Shown here piece after piece: positions 8,230 through 17,962 of a stretch of 64,000 nt of DNA. The stretch comes from Roseovarius autotrophicus (GTDB lineage: Bacteria > Pseudomonadota > Alphaproteobacteria > Rhodobacterales > Rhodobacteraceae), in contig NZ_JAGQDH010000001.1 of the NCBI RefSeq assembly GCF_018069895.1, forward strand, positions 529,269 through 593,268, read 5' to 3'. Position 1 is the first letter of the stretch. Each line of letters opens with the position of its first letter. The translations under genes and the position numbers were made by a program. The notes under the pieces were generated by a model that was given only the letters and a program-made list of their open reading frames with translations, did no database searches and was not told the origin of the DNA.

Positions 8230-10467
8230 TCAGACGAACCCGATATGCTGGTCGAACGGCATTTCCCGAACCCGACTGCCCGTCGCAGCAAAGATCGCAT
8301 TGGCCAGCGCCGGGGCGGCGGGCGGCACCGGCGGCTCTCCGATGCCGCGAATGCGCTCGCCATTTTCCAGCCCGCGCACGGTGATTTCGGGGCATTGACA
8401 AAGGCGCATGGCGCGGAATGTGTCGAAATTCGTCTGCTCGGTCACGCCCCCCTCATAGGTGATCTGACCATGCATCGCATGACCAAGGCCAAAGACCACG
8501 CCGCCCTTCACCAGCCCGTCGAAATTCACCGGATCGAGCACGCGCCCCACCTCGGCAGCGACATGGACGTGATCGAGGCGGATGCCCTCGGCGGTCTGCG
8601 TCACCTCCACCACCATCGCGCAGGGCACCCCGAACGAGAGGCAGAACGCCACGCCGCGCCCGCGCCCCGCGGCCATCGGCGCGCCCCAGCCCGACATCTC
8701 GCCCACGGCCTCCAGCACCGCGCGCGAAGGGCCGTGATCGCAGAGCCGCAGACGTTCCTCCAGCGGGTCGGCCCCGGCGGCGTGGATCACCTCATCCAAC
8801 AGGCTTTCGTGGAAGAACCCGTTGGTGGACGCGCCCACCGACCGCCAGCTTGAGACGGGTGCCAGTTCCGGTGCGCGATAGCCCGTCACCCGGTAATGCG
8901 GGATGGCAAAGGGCTGATCCCAGGCCCCCGCCACGATCTGAAGATCGGGGCCGGGGGCGGGGATGTTCTGCCGCCCCATCTGCGACGCGATGACCGAGGG
9001 CATGGCGATGCCCAGATCGACCGCCACGACCCGGCCCCCCGCCACCCGACCGCGCCCGCGCGCCATGGCGATCTGTCGGGGAAAGTCATGGCCCATGTCC
9101 TCCTCCCGCGAATAGGTGAGTTTGACCGGACGCCCAGGCACCGCCATGGCGATCCGGGCGGCATGGCGCGTCACCTCATCCTCCAGCCGGTGCCCGAAAC
9201 TGCCGCCGATCATCTGCGCGTGCACATGGATGGCCTCGGCGGCCAGGCCGGTGATCGCGGCCACGTTTTTCTGGACGAAACGCGGCACCTGCGTGCCGGT
9301 CCAGACATCGACGCGCGCGGGCGTGTAAAGCACCGTGGCATTGAGCGGCTCCAGCGGCGCATGGGCCAGATAGGGCGCGCGATACTCGGCCTCGACATCC
9401 GTTGATTCGGCCAGCGCGGCCTCCACATCGCCCTCGTCGCGGAATTGGCTGTCTTGCCGCGCGCTGTCGAAACTCTCCGAGAGTGCCTGCCAATGCCCCG
9501 CCATGTCGGGCGGAAACGGGGCGGGGCCATGATCAAGCATGATCGCCTGCGCGCCCTGCATCGCGTGCCATGTGCTTGTGGCAATGACGGCCACGCCACC
9601 GGGCAGGGCCAGCACCTTTTCCACCCCGCGCATCGTCTCGGCACGGGTCGCGTCAAAGCCCCGCAGCGCCGCGCCCTGCGGGGCCAGCCGCACGGCGGCA
9701 TAGAGCATGTCAGGCCGCGTCACGTCGATGCCGTAATCCTGTTTTCCGGTGGATTTCGCCACGATATCAATGCGCTGCATCGGCTTTGTGAGAAGCCGCC
9801 AACCTGCTGGATCGCGCAGCGCCACCTTGGTGACAGGCTCGGTCAGCGCCGCCTCGGCGGCCAAACTCTGGTAGCTGAGCCGCGTGCCGTCGGGCAGGAC
9901 CACCGCGCCCCGTTCGGTCGTGAGGGTTGCCACCTCCAGACCGTGCAACCGCGCCGCCGCCGCTTTCAGTGTCTCGCGCGCCACAGCCCCCGCGCGGCGC
10001 AGCTTCTCATAGCCATCCGGCACGGTGGTCGATCCGCCGGTGATCTGCATACCGAGAAACTTCATCGGGGCTGCCATCGCGCCGCGCGCGGTCTCTGCCA
10101 ACCAGCCCTGATCGGTCGCCCGGAACGGCACCGCCTCGGACGACAGCGCCGTGTTCCAATAGGCGCGGCTTGGCGGGCCAGGATCGGTGCTGACCTGATC
10201 AAGTCCCACATCCAGTTCCTCGGCGATCAGCGCCGCCTGCACCGAGGTGGCCCCTTGCCCCTTGTCGGCGCGCGGCGTGATCAGCGTGATCGCCTCGGCG
10301 GTGATGATCACATAGGGCGTGAGCGCCGCCGCCCCCTCGGGCAGGTCGCGCAAGAGCGGGTTGGCGTAAGGCGTCTTGAACCGCCAGACGCCAAAGGCCA
10401 CGCCGCCCGCGATGGCTGCCGATCCGATGAGGAAACTCCGCCGGGCGATGGTCCGCGCGCGTCCCAT
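8230..10467 (-). CDS. Molybdenum hydroxylase large subunit (xanthine dehydrogenase family, IorB type)
   Basis: Molybdopterin-cytosine-dinucleotide-binding catalytic subunit of a two-subunit hydroxylase like isoquinoline 1-oxidoreductase. These enzymes hydroxylate aldehydes or N-heteroaromatics with water as oxygen source. The 745-residue product starts with a twin-arginine-like signal (ARRSFLIGSAAIAGG), so export through Tat is likely and fits the periplasmic or membrane-facing IorAB group. Visible landmarks are the SSEAVPFRATDQG region, QMIGGSFGHRLEDE (dioxo-Mo pocket) and GEPPVPPAAPALANAIFAATG near the C-terminus. The gene follows the [2Fe-2S] subunit with a one-base gap. No FAD subunit is present, so electrons probably go to a cytochrome or the quinone pool. 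The substrate is unknown. Confidence 0.88.
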   Translation of the reverse strand: MGRARTIARRSFLIGSAAIAGGVAFGVWRFKTPYANPLLRDLPEGAAALTPYVIITAEAITLITPRADKGQGATSVQAALIAEELDVGLDQVSTDPGPPSRAYWNTALSSEAVPFRATDQGWLAETARGAMAAPMKFLGMQITGGSTTVPDGYEKLRRAGAVARETLKAAAARLHGLEVATLTTERGAVVLPDGTRLSYQSLAAEAALTEPVTKVALRDPAGWRLLTKPMQRIDIVAKSTGKQDYGIDVTRPDMLYAAVRLAPQGAALRGFDATRAETMRGVEKVLALPGGVAVIATSTWHAMQGAQAIMLDHGPAPFPPDMAGHWQALSESFDSARQDSQFRDEGDVEAALAESTDVEAEYRAPYLAHAPLEPLNATVLYTPARVDVWTGTQVPRFVQKNVAAITGLAAEAIHVHAQMIGGSFGHRLEDEVTRHAARIAMAVPGRPVKLTYSREEDMGHDFPRQIAMARGRGRVAGGRVVAVDLGIAMPSVIASQMGRQNIPAPGPDLQIVAGAWDQPFAIPHYRVTGYRAPELAPVSSWRSVGASTNGFFHESLLDEVIHAAGADPLEERLRLCDHGPSRAVLEAVGEMSGWGAPMAAGRGRGVAFCLSFGVPCAMVVEVTQTAEGIRLDHVHVAAEVGRVLDPVNFDGLVKGGVVFGLGHAMHGQITYEGGVTEQTNFDTFRAMRLCQCPEITVRGLENGERIRGIGEPPVPPAAPALANAIFAATGSRVREMPFDQHIGFV

Positions 10468-10468
10468 C

Positions 10469-10930
10469 TCAGGCCCCCTTCATCGCGCGCGCGGCGGCAC
10501 GAACGGCCGCGCGGATGCGCGGATAGGTTCCGCAACGGCACAGATTACCCGACATGGCGTCGTCGATCTCGGCGTCGGTCGGATCTGCCACCTCGGCCAG
10601 CAGGCCCGCCGCCTGCATGATCTGCCCCGACTGGCAATAGCCGCATTGCGCCACCTGCGTCGCGATCCAGGCCGCCTGCACCGGGTGTGGCGTCTCGGGC
10701 GTGCCCAACCCCTCGATCGTGGTGACCGGTCCCCAGACATCGCCAAGCGCCACCTGACAGGACCGCGTTGCCACACCGTCAATATGCACCGTGCAGGCCC
10801 CGCATTGCGCGATGCCGCAGCCGTATTTCGTTCCCGTCAGACCCAGCACATCGCGCAGCACCCACAAAAGCGGCATGTCGGGATCAAGCCCATGGGTCGG
10901 AAAATCGGTCCCGTTCACGGTCAGCGGCAT
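10469..10930 (-). CDS. (2Fe-2S)-binding small subunit of molybdenum hydroxylase (IorA type)
   Basis: Electron-transfer subunit (153 residues) with two [2Fe-2S] clusters. The plant-type cluster ligands are Cys38, 43, 46 and 58 (CGIAQCGAC...C), and the second, four-helix cluster has Cys96, 99, 131 and 133 (CGYC and [10 protein letters not shown]). It is the first gene of the pair with the catalytic subunit and has a good ribosome-binding site (AGGGAGAGG). A palindromic TetR-type operator lies 34 bases upstream. No chaperone (XdhC) or cytochrome gene accompanies the pair, but moeA and moaC follow on the other side of the promoter region and could supply cofactor. Confidence 0.92.
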   Translation of the reverse strand: MPLTVNGTDFPTHGLDPDMPLLWVLRDVLGLTGTKYGCGIAQCGACTVHIDGVATRSCQVALGDVWGPVTTIEGLGTPETPHPVQAAWIATQVAQCGYCQSGQIMQAAGLLAEVADPTDAEIDDAMSGNLCRCGTYPRIRAAVRAAARAMKGA

Positions 10931-10964
10931 GGCGGCCTCTCCCTGTGCTTCATCGATCAGGATA

Positions 10965-10979
10965 AACTGATCGGTTCAG
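10965..10979. promoter_or_regulatory. Putative TetR-type operator of the molybdenum hydroxylase operon
   Basis: AACTGATCGGTTCAG contains the dyad AAC-TGATCG-GTT and differs by one base from AACTGGTCGGTTCAG in front of the RND efflux operon at 48,926. It lies 34 bases upstream of the small-subunit start. A second, looser inverted repeat, GGAAC/GTTCC, is at 10,990-11,004. Operators of this shape are typical for TetR/AcrR repressors; no tetR gene is in the window. Confidence 0.55.
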
Positions 10980-11058
10980 GTGTCCAGAGGGAACGTGGAG
11001 TTCCAGCGCCTGGCAGCCACGTGCGACAACAACGTCCGGATTCGCCGCCGAGACCTCC

Positions 11059-12228
11059 TCAGATCGGCAGATAGTCTACCAACTCTCCCACCTCACGCGC
11101 CGGATCGTGCGGCGGGCGCACAAGCAGCGCGTCGGCGTGGGCGAGGATGCTCAGAAGGGAACTGTCCTGCCGGTCCTCGGCCGTAATACCTTCGGGGCCA
11201 AGACGCGCGCGCATGTAATGCTCGCGCGGGCCGTTTCCGGGCAGAGGCGCGGCAAGGCGCGCCGTCAGGCGCGGCGCGGGCACGGCCCCAAGCCCCTGCA
11301 TCCTGCTCAGCATCGGCACGACAAAAACCTGCCCGCAGACCATGGCCGAGACCGGGTTGCCCGGCAGTCCCACCATCGCCGCCCCCCCCATGCGGCCCGC
11401 CATCAACGGCTTGCCGGGGCGCATCGCGACCTTGTAGAAGGCGCGCGCCATCCCAAGCTCGGACCCCAGCCGCGCGACAAGGTCGTGATCGCCCACCGAG
11501 GCCCCACCGATGGTCACGATCAGGTCATTGCCCTCGGCCAGCCCCAGCACCGCCTCAAGCGAAGCGCGCGTGTCGCGGGCAATCGGCAGAAGACGCGCCA
11601 CTGCGCCGTGGCTCTCGAACAGCGCCTTGAGGCCAAAACCGTTGGAGGCCACGATCTGATCGGGGCCGGGGGTCTCTCCGGGCATGACAAGCTCGTCGCC
11701 AGTGGCGATCAGCGCAACCTCCGGGCGGCGATGCACCGGAACGCGGGCGATGTTCATCGAGGCCAGCAGCGCCAGATCAGCGGGGCGCAGACGGCGCGGG
11801 GCGGGGATCACCTCGCCCATGTGGAAATCGCCGCCTACGGGGCGGATGTTGTCGGATGCCCCGATGTTATCGCCGAGGGTAATCCGGTCGCCGTCGCGCG
11901 TCACATCCTCCTGCATGACCACGCGGGTCGCGCCCTCGGGCACCGGCGCGCCGGTAAATATGCGCACCGCCTCGCCCGGCCCGACGGCGGCCCCGAACCC
12001 ATGCCCCGCCGCCGCCTCGCCGATGACACGCAGCACAGCGCCGGGGGACAGGGTATCGGCCACCGCATAGCCATCCATGGCAGAGGCGGCAAAGGGAGGC
12101 TGATCGCGGCCTGCCGCCACATCGCGCGCGAGCACGCGGCCTGCGGCCTCGGACAGTGGCACCTCCTCCACCTCCAACGGGTCAACCAGCGCAAAAAGCG
12201 CGGCGAGGGCCTCGCCAACCGATATCAT
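11059..12228 (-). CDS. moeA: Molybdopterin molybdenumtransferase MoeA
   Basis: Inserts molybdate into adenylylated molybdopterin in the last step of molybdenum cofactor synthesis. The 389-residue product has the usual start ([32 protein letters not shown] in outline), the [15 protein letters not shown] motif, the nucleotide-binding [12 protein letters not shown] and the [16 protein letters not shown] motif. The length is typical. The start overlaps the moaC stop by four bases. The order trpC-moaC-moeA is conserved across Rhodobacteraceae; the usual next gene in relatives, lexA, is absent here and the molybdenum hydroxylase operon takes its place. Assignment is firm. Confidence 0.95.
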   Translation of the reverse strand: MISVGEALAALFALVDPLEVEEVPLSEAAGRVLARDVAAGRDQPPFAASAMDGYAVADTLSPGAVLRVIGEAAAGHGFGAAVGPGEAVRIFTGAPVPEGATRVVMQEDVTRDGDRITLGDNIGASDNIRPVGGDFHMGEVIPAPRRLRPADLALLASMNIARVPVHRRPEVALIATGDELVMPGETPGPDQIVASNGFGLKALFESHGAVARLLPIARDTRASLEAVLGLAEGNDLIVTIGGASVGDHDLVARLGSELGMARAFYKVAMRPGKPLMAGRMGGAAMVGLPGNPVSAMVCGQVFVVPMLSRMQGLGAVPAPRLTARLAAPLPGNGPREHYMRARLGPEGITAEDRQDSSLLSILAHADALLVRPPHDPAREVGELVDYLPI

Positions 12229-12701
12229 GTCGCCTCATACCGCCCGGATTTGCCGCCATCCTTCAGAAGCAGGCGGATGCCGCCCATCTCCATCGCCTTG
12301 TCCACCGCCTTGGCCATGTCATAGACGGTGAGGGCAGCGATCGAGACCGCCGTCAGCGCCTCCATCTCCACCCCCGTCTGCCCCGATGTCTTGACCGTCG
12401 CCTCTATTCGCACACCCGGCAGATCGGGATCGAGCGTCAACTCTACCGCCACCTTGGTGACGGGAAGCGGATGACACAGCGGGATCAGATCGGGCGTCTT
12501 CTTGGCCCCCATGATCCCCGCCAGCCGCGCGACCGAAAGCACGTCACCCTTTTTCGCGCGCCCCTCGGCGATCATGTCATAGGTGGTGCGCGCCATGCGC
12601 ACATGGCCCTCGGCCACGGCCATGCGGTCGGTCACGGGCTTGTCGGAGACATCGACCATATGGGCGTGGCCCGCCGCGTCGAAATGGCTGAGCCCCGTCA
12701 T
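12225..12701 (-). CDS. moaC: Cyclic pyranopterin monophosphate synthase MoaC
   Basis: Converts the 3',8-cyclo-GTP product of MoaA into cyclic pyranopterin monophosphate. The 158-residue product has the hallmark stretches [35 protein letters not shown] and [20 protein letters not shown]. It starts directly after trpC (adjacent, no gap) and overlaps moeA by four bases, so it belongs to the trp-moa transcription unit. MoaA is not in the window. Nothing unusual was seen. Confidence 0.96.
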   Translation of the reverse strand: MTGLSHFDAAGHAHMVDVSDKPVTDRMAVAEGHVRMARTTYDMIAEGRAKKGDVLSVARLAGIMGAKKTPDLIPLCHPLPVTKVAVELTLDPDLPGVRIEATVKTSGQTGVEMEALTAVSIAALTVYDMAKAVDKAMEMGGIRLLLKDGGKSGRYEAT

Positions 12702-13517
12702 TCAGAAGCCCCCGGCTGTCAACGGATTGGCCAGCAGGCCGCGCGTGGCCGCCACCACGTCATCGGCGCGCATCAGCGTCTCGCCGATAAGGAAGGAGCG
12801 CGCGCCATAACGCGCCATCTCGGCCAGATCGTCGGAGGTGGCAATGCCGCTTTCGCTCACGATCATGCGCTCTGGGGGCACGAACTTCGACAGGTTGCGG
12901 GTGGTGTCGAGCGAGGTCTCGAAGGTGTTGAGGTCACGGTTGTTGATGCCGATCATCATAGAGCTGAGGGCGGTGGCGCGTTCAAGCTCTTCGCAGTTAT
13001 GCACCTCGATGAGCGCATCCATCCCCCAATCAGTCGCCGCCGCCTCAAGCTCGGCGGCCTGCGCGTCGGACACGCTCGCCATGATGATCAGGATGCAATC
13101 GGCCCCCCAGGCGCGCGCCTCGGCCACCTGATAGGGGTCATACATGAAATCCTTGCGCAGCACCGGCAGGTCGCAGGCGGCGCGCGCCTCGGTGAGATAC
13201 TCGGGCGCACCCTGAAAACTCGGCCCGTCCGTCAGCACCGAAAGACAGGTAGCCCCGCCCTCGGCATAGGCGCGCGCCAGCGCGGGCGGATCGAAATCGG
13301 CCCGGATCAGGCCCTTGGAGGGGCTTGCCTTCTTGATCTCGGCGATCAGGCCATAACCCGTTTTCGACGCCTTCAGGAGAGCCTCGGCAAAGGGACGCAC
13401 GGCAGAGGCCCCACGTGCCTGCGTTTCGATCTCGTCAAGCGGGCGCTCGGCCTTCGCCGCCGCGATCTCGTCCAGCTTGTAGGCCTTGATCTGTTCCAGG
13501 ATGGTCGGGGTATTCAT
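12702..13517 (-). CDS. trpC: Indole-3-glycerol phosphate synthase
   Basis: Closes the indole ring in tryptophan synthesis, acting on carboxyphenylaminodeoxyribulose phosphate. The 271-residue TIM barrel is the stand-alone TrpC form without a fused TrpF. Visible signatures are [18 protein letters not shown] (substrate-binding Lys and Ser), [22 protein letters not shown] (catalytic Lys), [16 protein letters not shown] and VSESGI. It overlaps trpD by four bases and abuts moaC. Typical length and motifs. Confidence 0.97.
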   Translation of the reverse strand: MNTPTILEQIKAYKLDEIAAAKAERPLDEIETQARGASAVRPFAEALLKASKTGYGLIAEIKKASPSKGLIRADFDPPALARAYAEGGATCLSVLTDGPSFQGAPEYLTEARAACDLPVLRKDFMYDPYQVAEARAWGADCILIIMASVSDAQAAELEAAATDWGMDALIEVHNCEELERATALSSMMIGINNRDLNTFETSLDTTRNLSKFVPPERMIVSESGIATSDDLAEMARYGARSFLIGETLMRADDVVAATRGLLANPLTAGGF

Positions 13518-14533
13518 GCGGCCTCCGATGTCAGTTTCGCCAAAGCGGTAAGGCGCGCGCGCGCCGACCCGCTATCGATGCTCTCGGCGGCCATGGCCAC
13601 GCCGTCGCGCAGATCGTCCACGCGCCCCGCCACGGTGAGCGCGGCAGCGGCATTGAGCAACACCGCATCGCGATACGCCCCCGTCGCCCCATCGAGAAGC
13701 GCCGAAAGCGCTGCGGCGTTTTCCTCGGGCGTGCCGCCAAGAATCGCCTCGAACGGGTGCACGGGCAGGCCGAAATCCTCGGGGTGCAATTCCGCCTCGC
13801 GGATCGTGCCATCTTCTTCCAGCGCGGCGAGCCAGGTAACGCCGGTAATCGTCATCTCGTCTGTGCCGTCACTGCCATGGACCAGCCAGGCGCGCTCGGA
13901 GCCAAGCTGCCCCAGAGTCTCGGCCATGGGGCGGATCAGGCTGCGTGAGAACGCGCCGGTCAACTGCCGCTTGACCCCCGCCGGATTGGTCAACGGCCCG
14001 AGAATGTTGAAGATCGTGCGCGTGCCAAGCTCAGCCCGGACGGGGCCGACATGGGCCATGGCCGGGTGATGCATGGGCGCCATCATGAAGGCGATGCCGA
14101 CCTCGGCCAGCACCTTCTCGACCGCCTCGGCGCTGATCATCACCTTGACGCCAAGCGCCGAGAGCGCATCCGCCGCGCCAGACTTGGACGACAGGTTGCG
14201 GTTGCCGTGCTTGGCCACCGGCACGCCCGAGCCCGCCACCACCAGCGCCGTCGCGGTCGAGATGTTGAGCGTGCCCTTGCCGTCGCCGCCGGTGCCGACG
14301 ATGTCCATGGCCCCTTCGGGCGCGCGCACCTTGTGGCACTTGGCACGCATCACGGCAGCGGCGGCGGCGTATTCGTTCACCGTTTCTCCGCGCGTGCGCA
14401 GGGCCATCAGAAACCCGCCGGTCTGCGCCGGCGTGGCCTCTCCGGCAAAAAGGATCTCGAACGCCGCTTCGGCCTCGGGCCGGGTCAGCGCGCGGTCGGC
14501 GGCGGCGCCGATCAGAGGGCGGATATCGCTCAT
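13514..14533 (-). CDS. trpD: Anthranilate phosphoribosyltransferase
   Basis: Transfers phosphoribosyl from PRPP to anthranilate. I chose ATG 14533, which gives 339 residues, begins MSDIRPLIG and overlaps the trpG stop by four bases; the open frame continues to 14692 but runs into trpG coding sequence. Conserved PRPP and anthranilate sites are present: [35 protein letters not shown] and [12 protein letters not shown]. It is a separate TrpD, not fused to TrpG. Middle gene of the trpG-trpD-trpC-moaC-moeA unit. Confidence 0.97.
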   Translation of the reverse strand: MSDIRPLIGAAADRALTRPEAEAAFEILFAGEATPAQTGGFLMALRTRGETVNEYAAAAAVMRAKCHKVRAPEGAMDIVGTGGDGKGTLNISTATALVVAGSGVPVAKHGNRNLSSKSGAADALSALGVKVMISAEAVEKVLAEVGIAFMMAPMHHPAMAHVGPVRAELGTRTIFNILGPLTNPAGVKRQLTGAFSRSLIRPMAETLGQLGSERAWLVHGSDGTDEMTITGVTWLAALEEDGTIREAELHPEDFGLPVHPFEAILGGTPEENAAALSALLDGATGAYRDAVLLNAAAALTVAGRVDDLRDGVAMAAESIDSGSARARLTALAKLTSEAA

Positions 14534-15111
14534 GCCGGCACCTTCATGCGGTTCAGGAAATTGCGCAACAGTGCGTGGCCATGCTGCGAGGCAATGGATT
14601 CCGGGTGAAACTGCACGCCGTGGATTTCGTGCTCGCGGTGACGCAGGCCCATGATGGTGCCATCGGCCAGTTCGGCGGTGATCTCCAGACAATCGGGAAG
14701 GCTCTCGCGCTCGACCACGAGGGAATGATAGCGCGTCGCCTCGAACGGCGAGGGCAGACCCTCGAACACGCTCTGGCCGGTATGGTGGATCACGCCCATC
14801 TTGCCATGCACGATCTCGGAATGGCGCACCACCCGCCCGCCGAACGCCTGCCCGATGGTCTGATGGCCAAGACAGACGCCCAGAAGCGGGATTCCCGCCT
14901 CGGCAGCGGCCAGCGTCAGCGGCAGGCAGATCCCCGCCTGATCCGGGTCGCAGGGGCCCGGAGACAAGAGAATACCGGCAGGCCGGAACGCCATCGCCTG
15001 CTGCACGTCGAGCGCATCATTGCGCACAACGCGCGTCTCGGCCCCCAACTCGCCCACATAATGCACGAGGTTGTAGGTAAAACTGTCGTAATTGTCGATC
15101 AAGAGCAGCAT
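14530..15111 (-). CDS. trpG: Anthranilate synthase glutamine amidotransferase subunit
   Basis: Supplies ammonia from glutamine to TrpE (or PabB) in chorismate amination. The 193-residue class I amidotransferase carries the triad Cys80 (GVCLGHQ), His169 and Glu171 (FHPES). I chose the start at [14 protein letters not shown], the invariant N-terminus of the family, seven codons inside the open frame. It is the first gene of the trp-moa unit in this window. trpE is not adjacent: the upstream neighbour is the divergent polysaccharide deacetylase, 136 bases away. Because trpE is elsewhere, dual use in folate synthesis is possible. Confidence 0.95.
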   Translation of the reverse strand: MLLLIDNYDSFTYNLVHYVGELGAETRVVRNDALDVQQAMAFRPAGILLSPGPCDPDQAGICLPLTLAAAEAGIPLLGVCLGHQTIGQAFGGRVVRHSEIVHGKMGVIHHTGQSVFEGLPSPFEATRYHSLVVERESLPDCLEITAELADGTIMGLRHREHEIHGVQFHPESIASQHGHALLRNFLNRMKVPA

Positions 15112-15247
15112 CTGCGCCTGTCCTTCGGTCAAGGGGGCTGTTGGCCTCGGGGCCGGTCGGGGTATACTTGTTCAGGCTTGCGCGGCACCGTCAAGGGGCG
15201 CTAGGCCGGAATGACGGCAAACGGGCAGAGACCACGGGGGCAAGGCA

Positions 15248-16801
15248 GTGATACGCGGGGCATTGGCGGGAATGGTGACGGGGCTGGCCGTATCGGGGCT
15301 GGTTCTGGGCACGGTATCGGTGGTGAGCGATCTCGCCGACATGGCGGCGGTGCGCCAGACCGCACCAGAGGCAAGCGCGGTCGATCTGCCGCCCGGCTCT
15401 GGCTTTGACGCGGTGCGCGAGGATCGCGAGGCGGCACTGCCAACTGTCACCGAAGGCCCGACACAAGTGGCCGTGCCGCGTGTCGCGCCCCCGGAGCGCG
15501 ACGATCTACGCCCCCTTTCCGGGGCCGATACCGCGCCGGTTCAGGCCCCCGATACCGGGGCGGCAGGCGCGCTTGGCACGCCGCCCGCCGAAGCGCAGGC
15601 CGAGGGCGGCGTGGCCTTCGAAAGCGACAGCCCCATTCTGCCCGCGCCACAGGCCGTGGCCCCTGCCCTGCCCGACGGCGAGGCGCGGCTTGTCATCTCC
15701 ACCGACCCCGCACAACCTCCCGCGCCCGATCCGGGCGAGGCGAGTGCGGGGCTTGCCGCGCCTGTGCCGGAGGCCGGCGATCCCGCTCGCGGGCACGAGG
15801 CGGAAACAGCGCCCGAGGTGCAGATGGCCATCACCGAACCACTCGTCCCTCCTCAAGACGCATCAGACGCGCCGGACACCGGGACCGCGCTTGCTGTTCC
15901 CGCCGAGAAGACCCCAGAGGCCACGGACGCCGTGACCGCGCCGATCACTCCCGACGAGGGCGCGCCCGCGCCCGATGCGGCCCCCGAACCCCGCCTCCTC
16001 GCCCCCTCGGGAACACTGGAGAACCATGCCGAGGGCATCACGGTGGGCCGACTGCCACGCATTGGCGGTGAGCCCGAGGAGCCCCCGGCAGAGGCGGAAA
16101 CCACAGAGACACCCCCCGAGGAGCCAGAGGGCGCGCTCCGTCGCAACGCCGTGGCTTTCGAGCCGCCCGCAGGCCGTCCTCTCATGGCGATCGTGCTGAT
16201 CGACGAGGGACAGGGCATGCTCGGGCTTGAGGCGTTGCAGGCATTTCCCTATCCGCTCAGCTTCGCCATTCCCGCAGGCCGCCCGGACGCCGCCGAGGCC
16301 GCCGCGCGCTATCGCGCCGCAGGTTTCGAGGTGCTTATCGCCGCAGACCTGCCCGAGAGCGCGACCGCCGCCGATACCGAGACCGCCATGCAGGCGTGGC
16401 TTGCGGCCATCCCGCAGGCGGTGGCAGTGATCGAAGGCACCGGCACCGGGCTCCAGGCCAGCCGCGAGGCAAGCGCGCAGCTTGCCCCGATCCTGACCGA
16501 GACAGGGCACGGCATCATCATGCTTCCCAACCGGCTCAACACCGCGCAGAAACTCATTGCCCGCGAGGGCGTGCCCTCGGTGACGCTGTTCCGCGATATC
16601 GACGGGCAGGGGCAGGACGCGGGCGCGGTGCGGCGGTTTCTCGATCAGGGCGCGATGCGCGCGGGCCAGCAGGAGGAGGGCGTAATCATGCTTGGCCGCG
16701 TGCGCGCCGACACGATCAGCGCATTGCTGCTCTGGGGCTTGCAGGACCGCGCCGCAAGCGTCGCGCTCGCACCGGTTTCGGCCGTTCTTTCAAGCCGCTG
16801 A
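15248..16801 (+). CDS. Divergent polysaccharide deacetylase family protein
   Basis: 517-residue envelope protein of the divergent polysaccharide deacetylase family (DUF610/YibQ-like). It has an N-terminal membrane anchor or uncleaved signal (residues 1-28), then a long Pro/Ala/Glu-rich low-complexity spacer to about residue 300, then a deacetylase-like barrel beginning MAIVLIDEGQGMLG. In this family the catalytic metal-binding residues are only partly kept, and activity is not established. GTG 15248 is the start, with a purine-rich sequence GGGGGCAAGG upstream. It diverges from trpG. The barrel has GTGTGLQASREAS and a C-terminal LGRVRADTISALLLW segment. Role in cell-wall metabolism is inferred. 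Confidence 0.75.
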   Translation: MIRGALAGMVTGLAVSGLVLGTVSVVSDLADMAAVRQTAPEASAVDLPPGSGFDAVREDREAALPTVTEGPTQVAVPRVAPPERDDLRPLSGADTAPVQAPDTGAAGALGTPPAEAQAEGGVAFESDSPILPAPQAVAPALPDGEARLVISTDPAQPPAPDPGEASAGLAAPVPEAGDPARGHEAETAPEVQMAITEPLVPPQDASDAPDTGTALAVPAEKTPEATDAVTAPITPDEGAPAPDAAPEPRLLAPSGTLENHAEGITVGRLPRIGGEPEEPPAEAETTETPPEEPEGALRRNAVAFEPPAGRPLMAIVLIDEGQGMLGLEALQAFPYPLSFAIPAGRPDAAEAAARYRAAGFEVLIAADLPESATAADTETAMQAWLAAIPQAVAVIEGTGTGLQASREASAQLAPILTETGHGIIMLPNRLNTAQKLIAREGVPSVTLFRDIDGQGQDAGAVRRFLDQGAMRAGQQEEGVIMLGRVRADTISALLLWGLQDRAASVALAPVSAVLSSR

Positions 16802-16891
16802 CGCGCGCCCACCCGTTCGGGAGCCCCCAGCGAAGGGCACCTGAACCGCCCCCTTGCCCCCGTCCGCGCGCGGTGGTTCAAAGGTAGGGTC

Positions 16892-17962
16892 ATGCTGCAT
16901 CTCGCCACATCACTCGCGCTTCTGGCGCTCGCCGCTCTCTCGGGTTTCGCCGCAAGCGCGCTCGGGCTTCCCCTACCCTTCATGCTCGGCCCACTGGCCG
17001 TCTCGGCGCTTGTTGCCACACTGATCCCGGAACGCCTGCCCGACGGCTATCGCTTTCCCGAACCGGTGCGCCTTGCCTTCATCGCCATCATCGGGCTGAT
17101 GATCGGCGCACAGGTAACGCCTGCGCTTTTTGCCGAGGCGCATCATTATGCCCTGACGCTGGGGGCGGTGACGCTGTTCGTGGGGCTCGCGCATGGGATT
17201 GGTTACGCAGTGTTCCGCCATGTCGGCGGCTATGATTCCACCACCGCCTTTTATGCCAGCACCCCCGGCGGCCTCTATGAAAGCATCGAGATGGGCGAGG
17301 CGGCGGGCGCGGACATGACCCGGCTGATGATGCAGCAGTTCCTGCGCGTCATCGCGGTGGTGACGATGCTGCCATTTGGCCTGTCACTCTGGCTGGGAGA
17401 GCCTGTGGGGAGTGCTGGGGGCATGAGCCTTGCGCGCGCCGAGGTGCCGTGGTCGGACCTGCCGCTCGTTGCGCTGGCGGGGCTGGGTGGGCTGGCACTC
17501 GGACGCGCGCTGCGTCTGCCGGCGTGGCAACTGACCGGACCGATGGCACTGACGGCGGCGCTGTCGCTTTCCGGGTATCTGGGATTCGAGATCCCGCAAT
17601 GGCTTGTCAATCTGGCGCAGATGATCCTCGGCACCGCCCTGGGGATGCGCTTCACCGGGCTGAGCCGCGGACTGCTTCTGCGCGGGGCGGGGCTTGCGGC
17701 GGTTTCGGTGCTGGGGATGCTGACGCTCGGCGTAGCACTGGCGGCGGCGCTTCACACGCTGACGAGCGAGTCCGTGGACGTGCTTATCATCAGCCTCGCA
17801 CCCGGTGGCGTCACGGAAATGGCTCTGGTGGCGCTCAGCCTGAACGCCAACCCTGCCTTTGTCACGCTGCACCACATATACCGCATCCTGCTCACCGTGC
17901 TGGTGATCGGCGCGGTGACGAAGTTCAGACCCGCACGCCGTGCCGCCCCGCCAGATCAGTGA
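16892..17962 (+). CDS. AbrB-family membrane protein (Gneg_AbrB duplication family)
   Basis: Ten-helix-like inner-membrane protein (356 residues) made of two similar halves: LPLPFMLGPLAVSALVA near the N-terminus and LPAWQLTGPMALTAALSLSG in the second half are the repeated signatures. The family is named AbrB for a historic regulator annotation, but its members are membrane proteins, some formerly called ammonia monooxygenase-like; function is not established. It follows the deacetylase gene in the same direction. Its last 38 bases overlap the convergent DUF815 gene. Late motif SLAPGGVTEMALVALSL is also typical of the family. Confidence 0.75.
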   Translation: MLHLATSLALLALAALSGFAASALGLPLPFMLGPLAVSALVATLIPERLPDGYRFPEPVRLAFIAIIGLMIGAQVTPALFAEAHHYALTLGAVTLFVGLAHGIGYAVFRHVGGYDSTTAFYASTPGGLYESIEMGEAAGADMTRLMMQQFLRVIAVVTMLPFGLSLWLGEPVGSAGGMSLARAEVPWSDLPLVALAGLGGLALGRALRLPAWQLTGPMALTAALSLSGYLGFEIPQWLVNLAQMILGTALGMRFTGLSRGLLLRGAGLAAVSVLGMLTLGVALAAALHTLTSESVDVLIISLAPGGVTEMALVALSLNANPAFVTLHHIYRILLTVLVIGAVTKFRPARRAAPPDQ

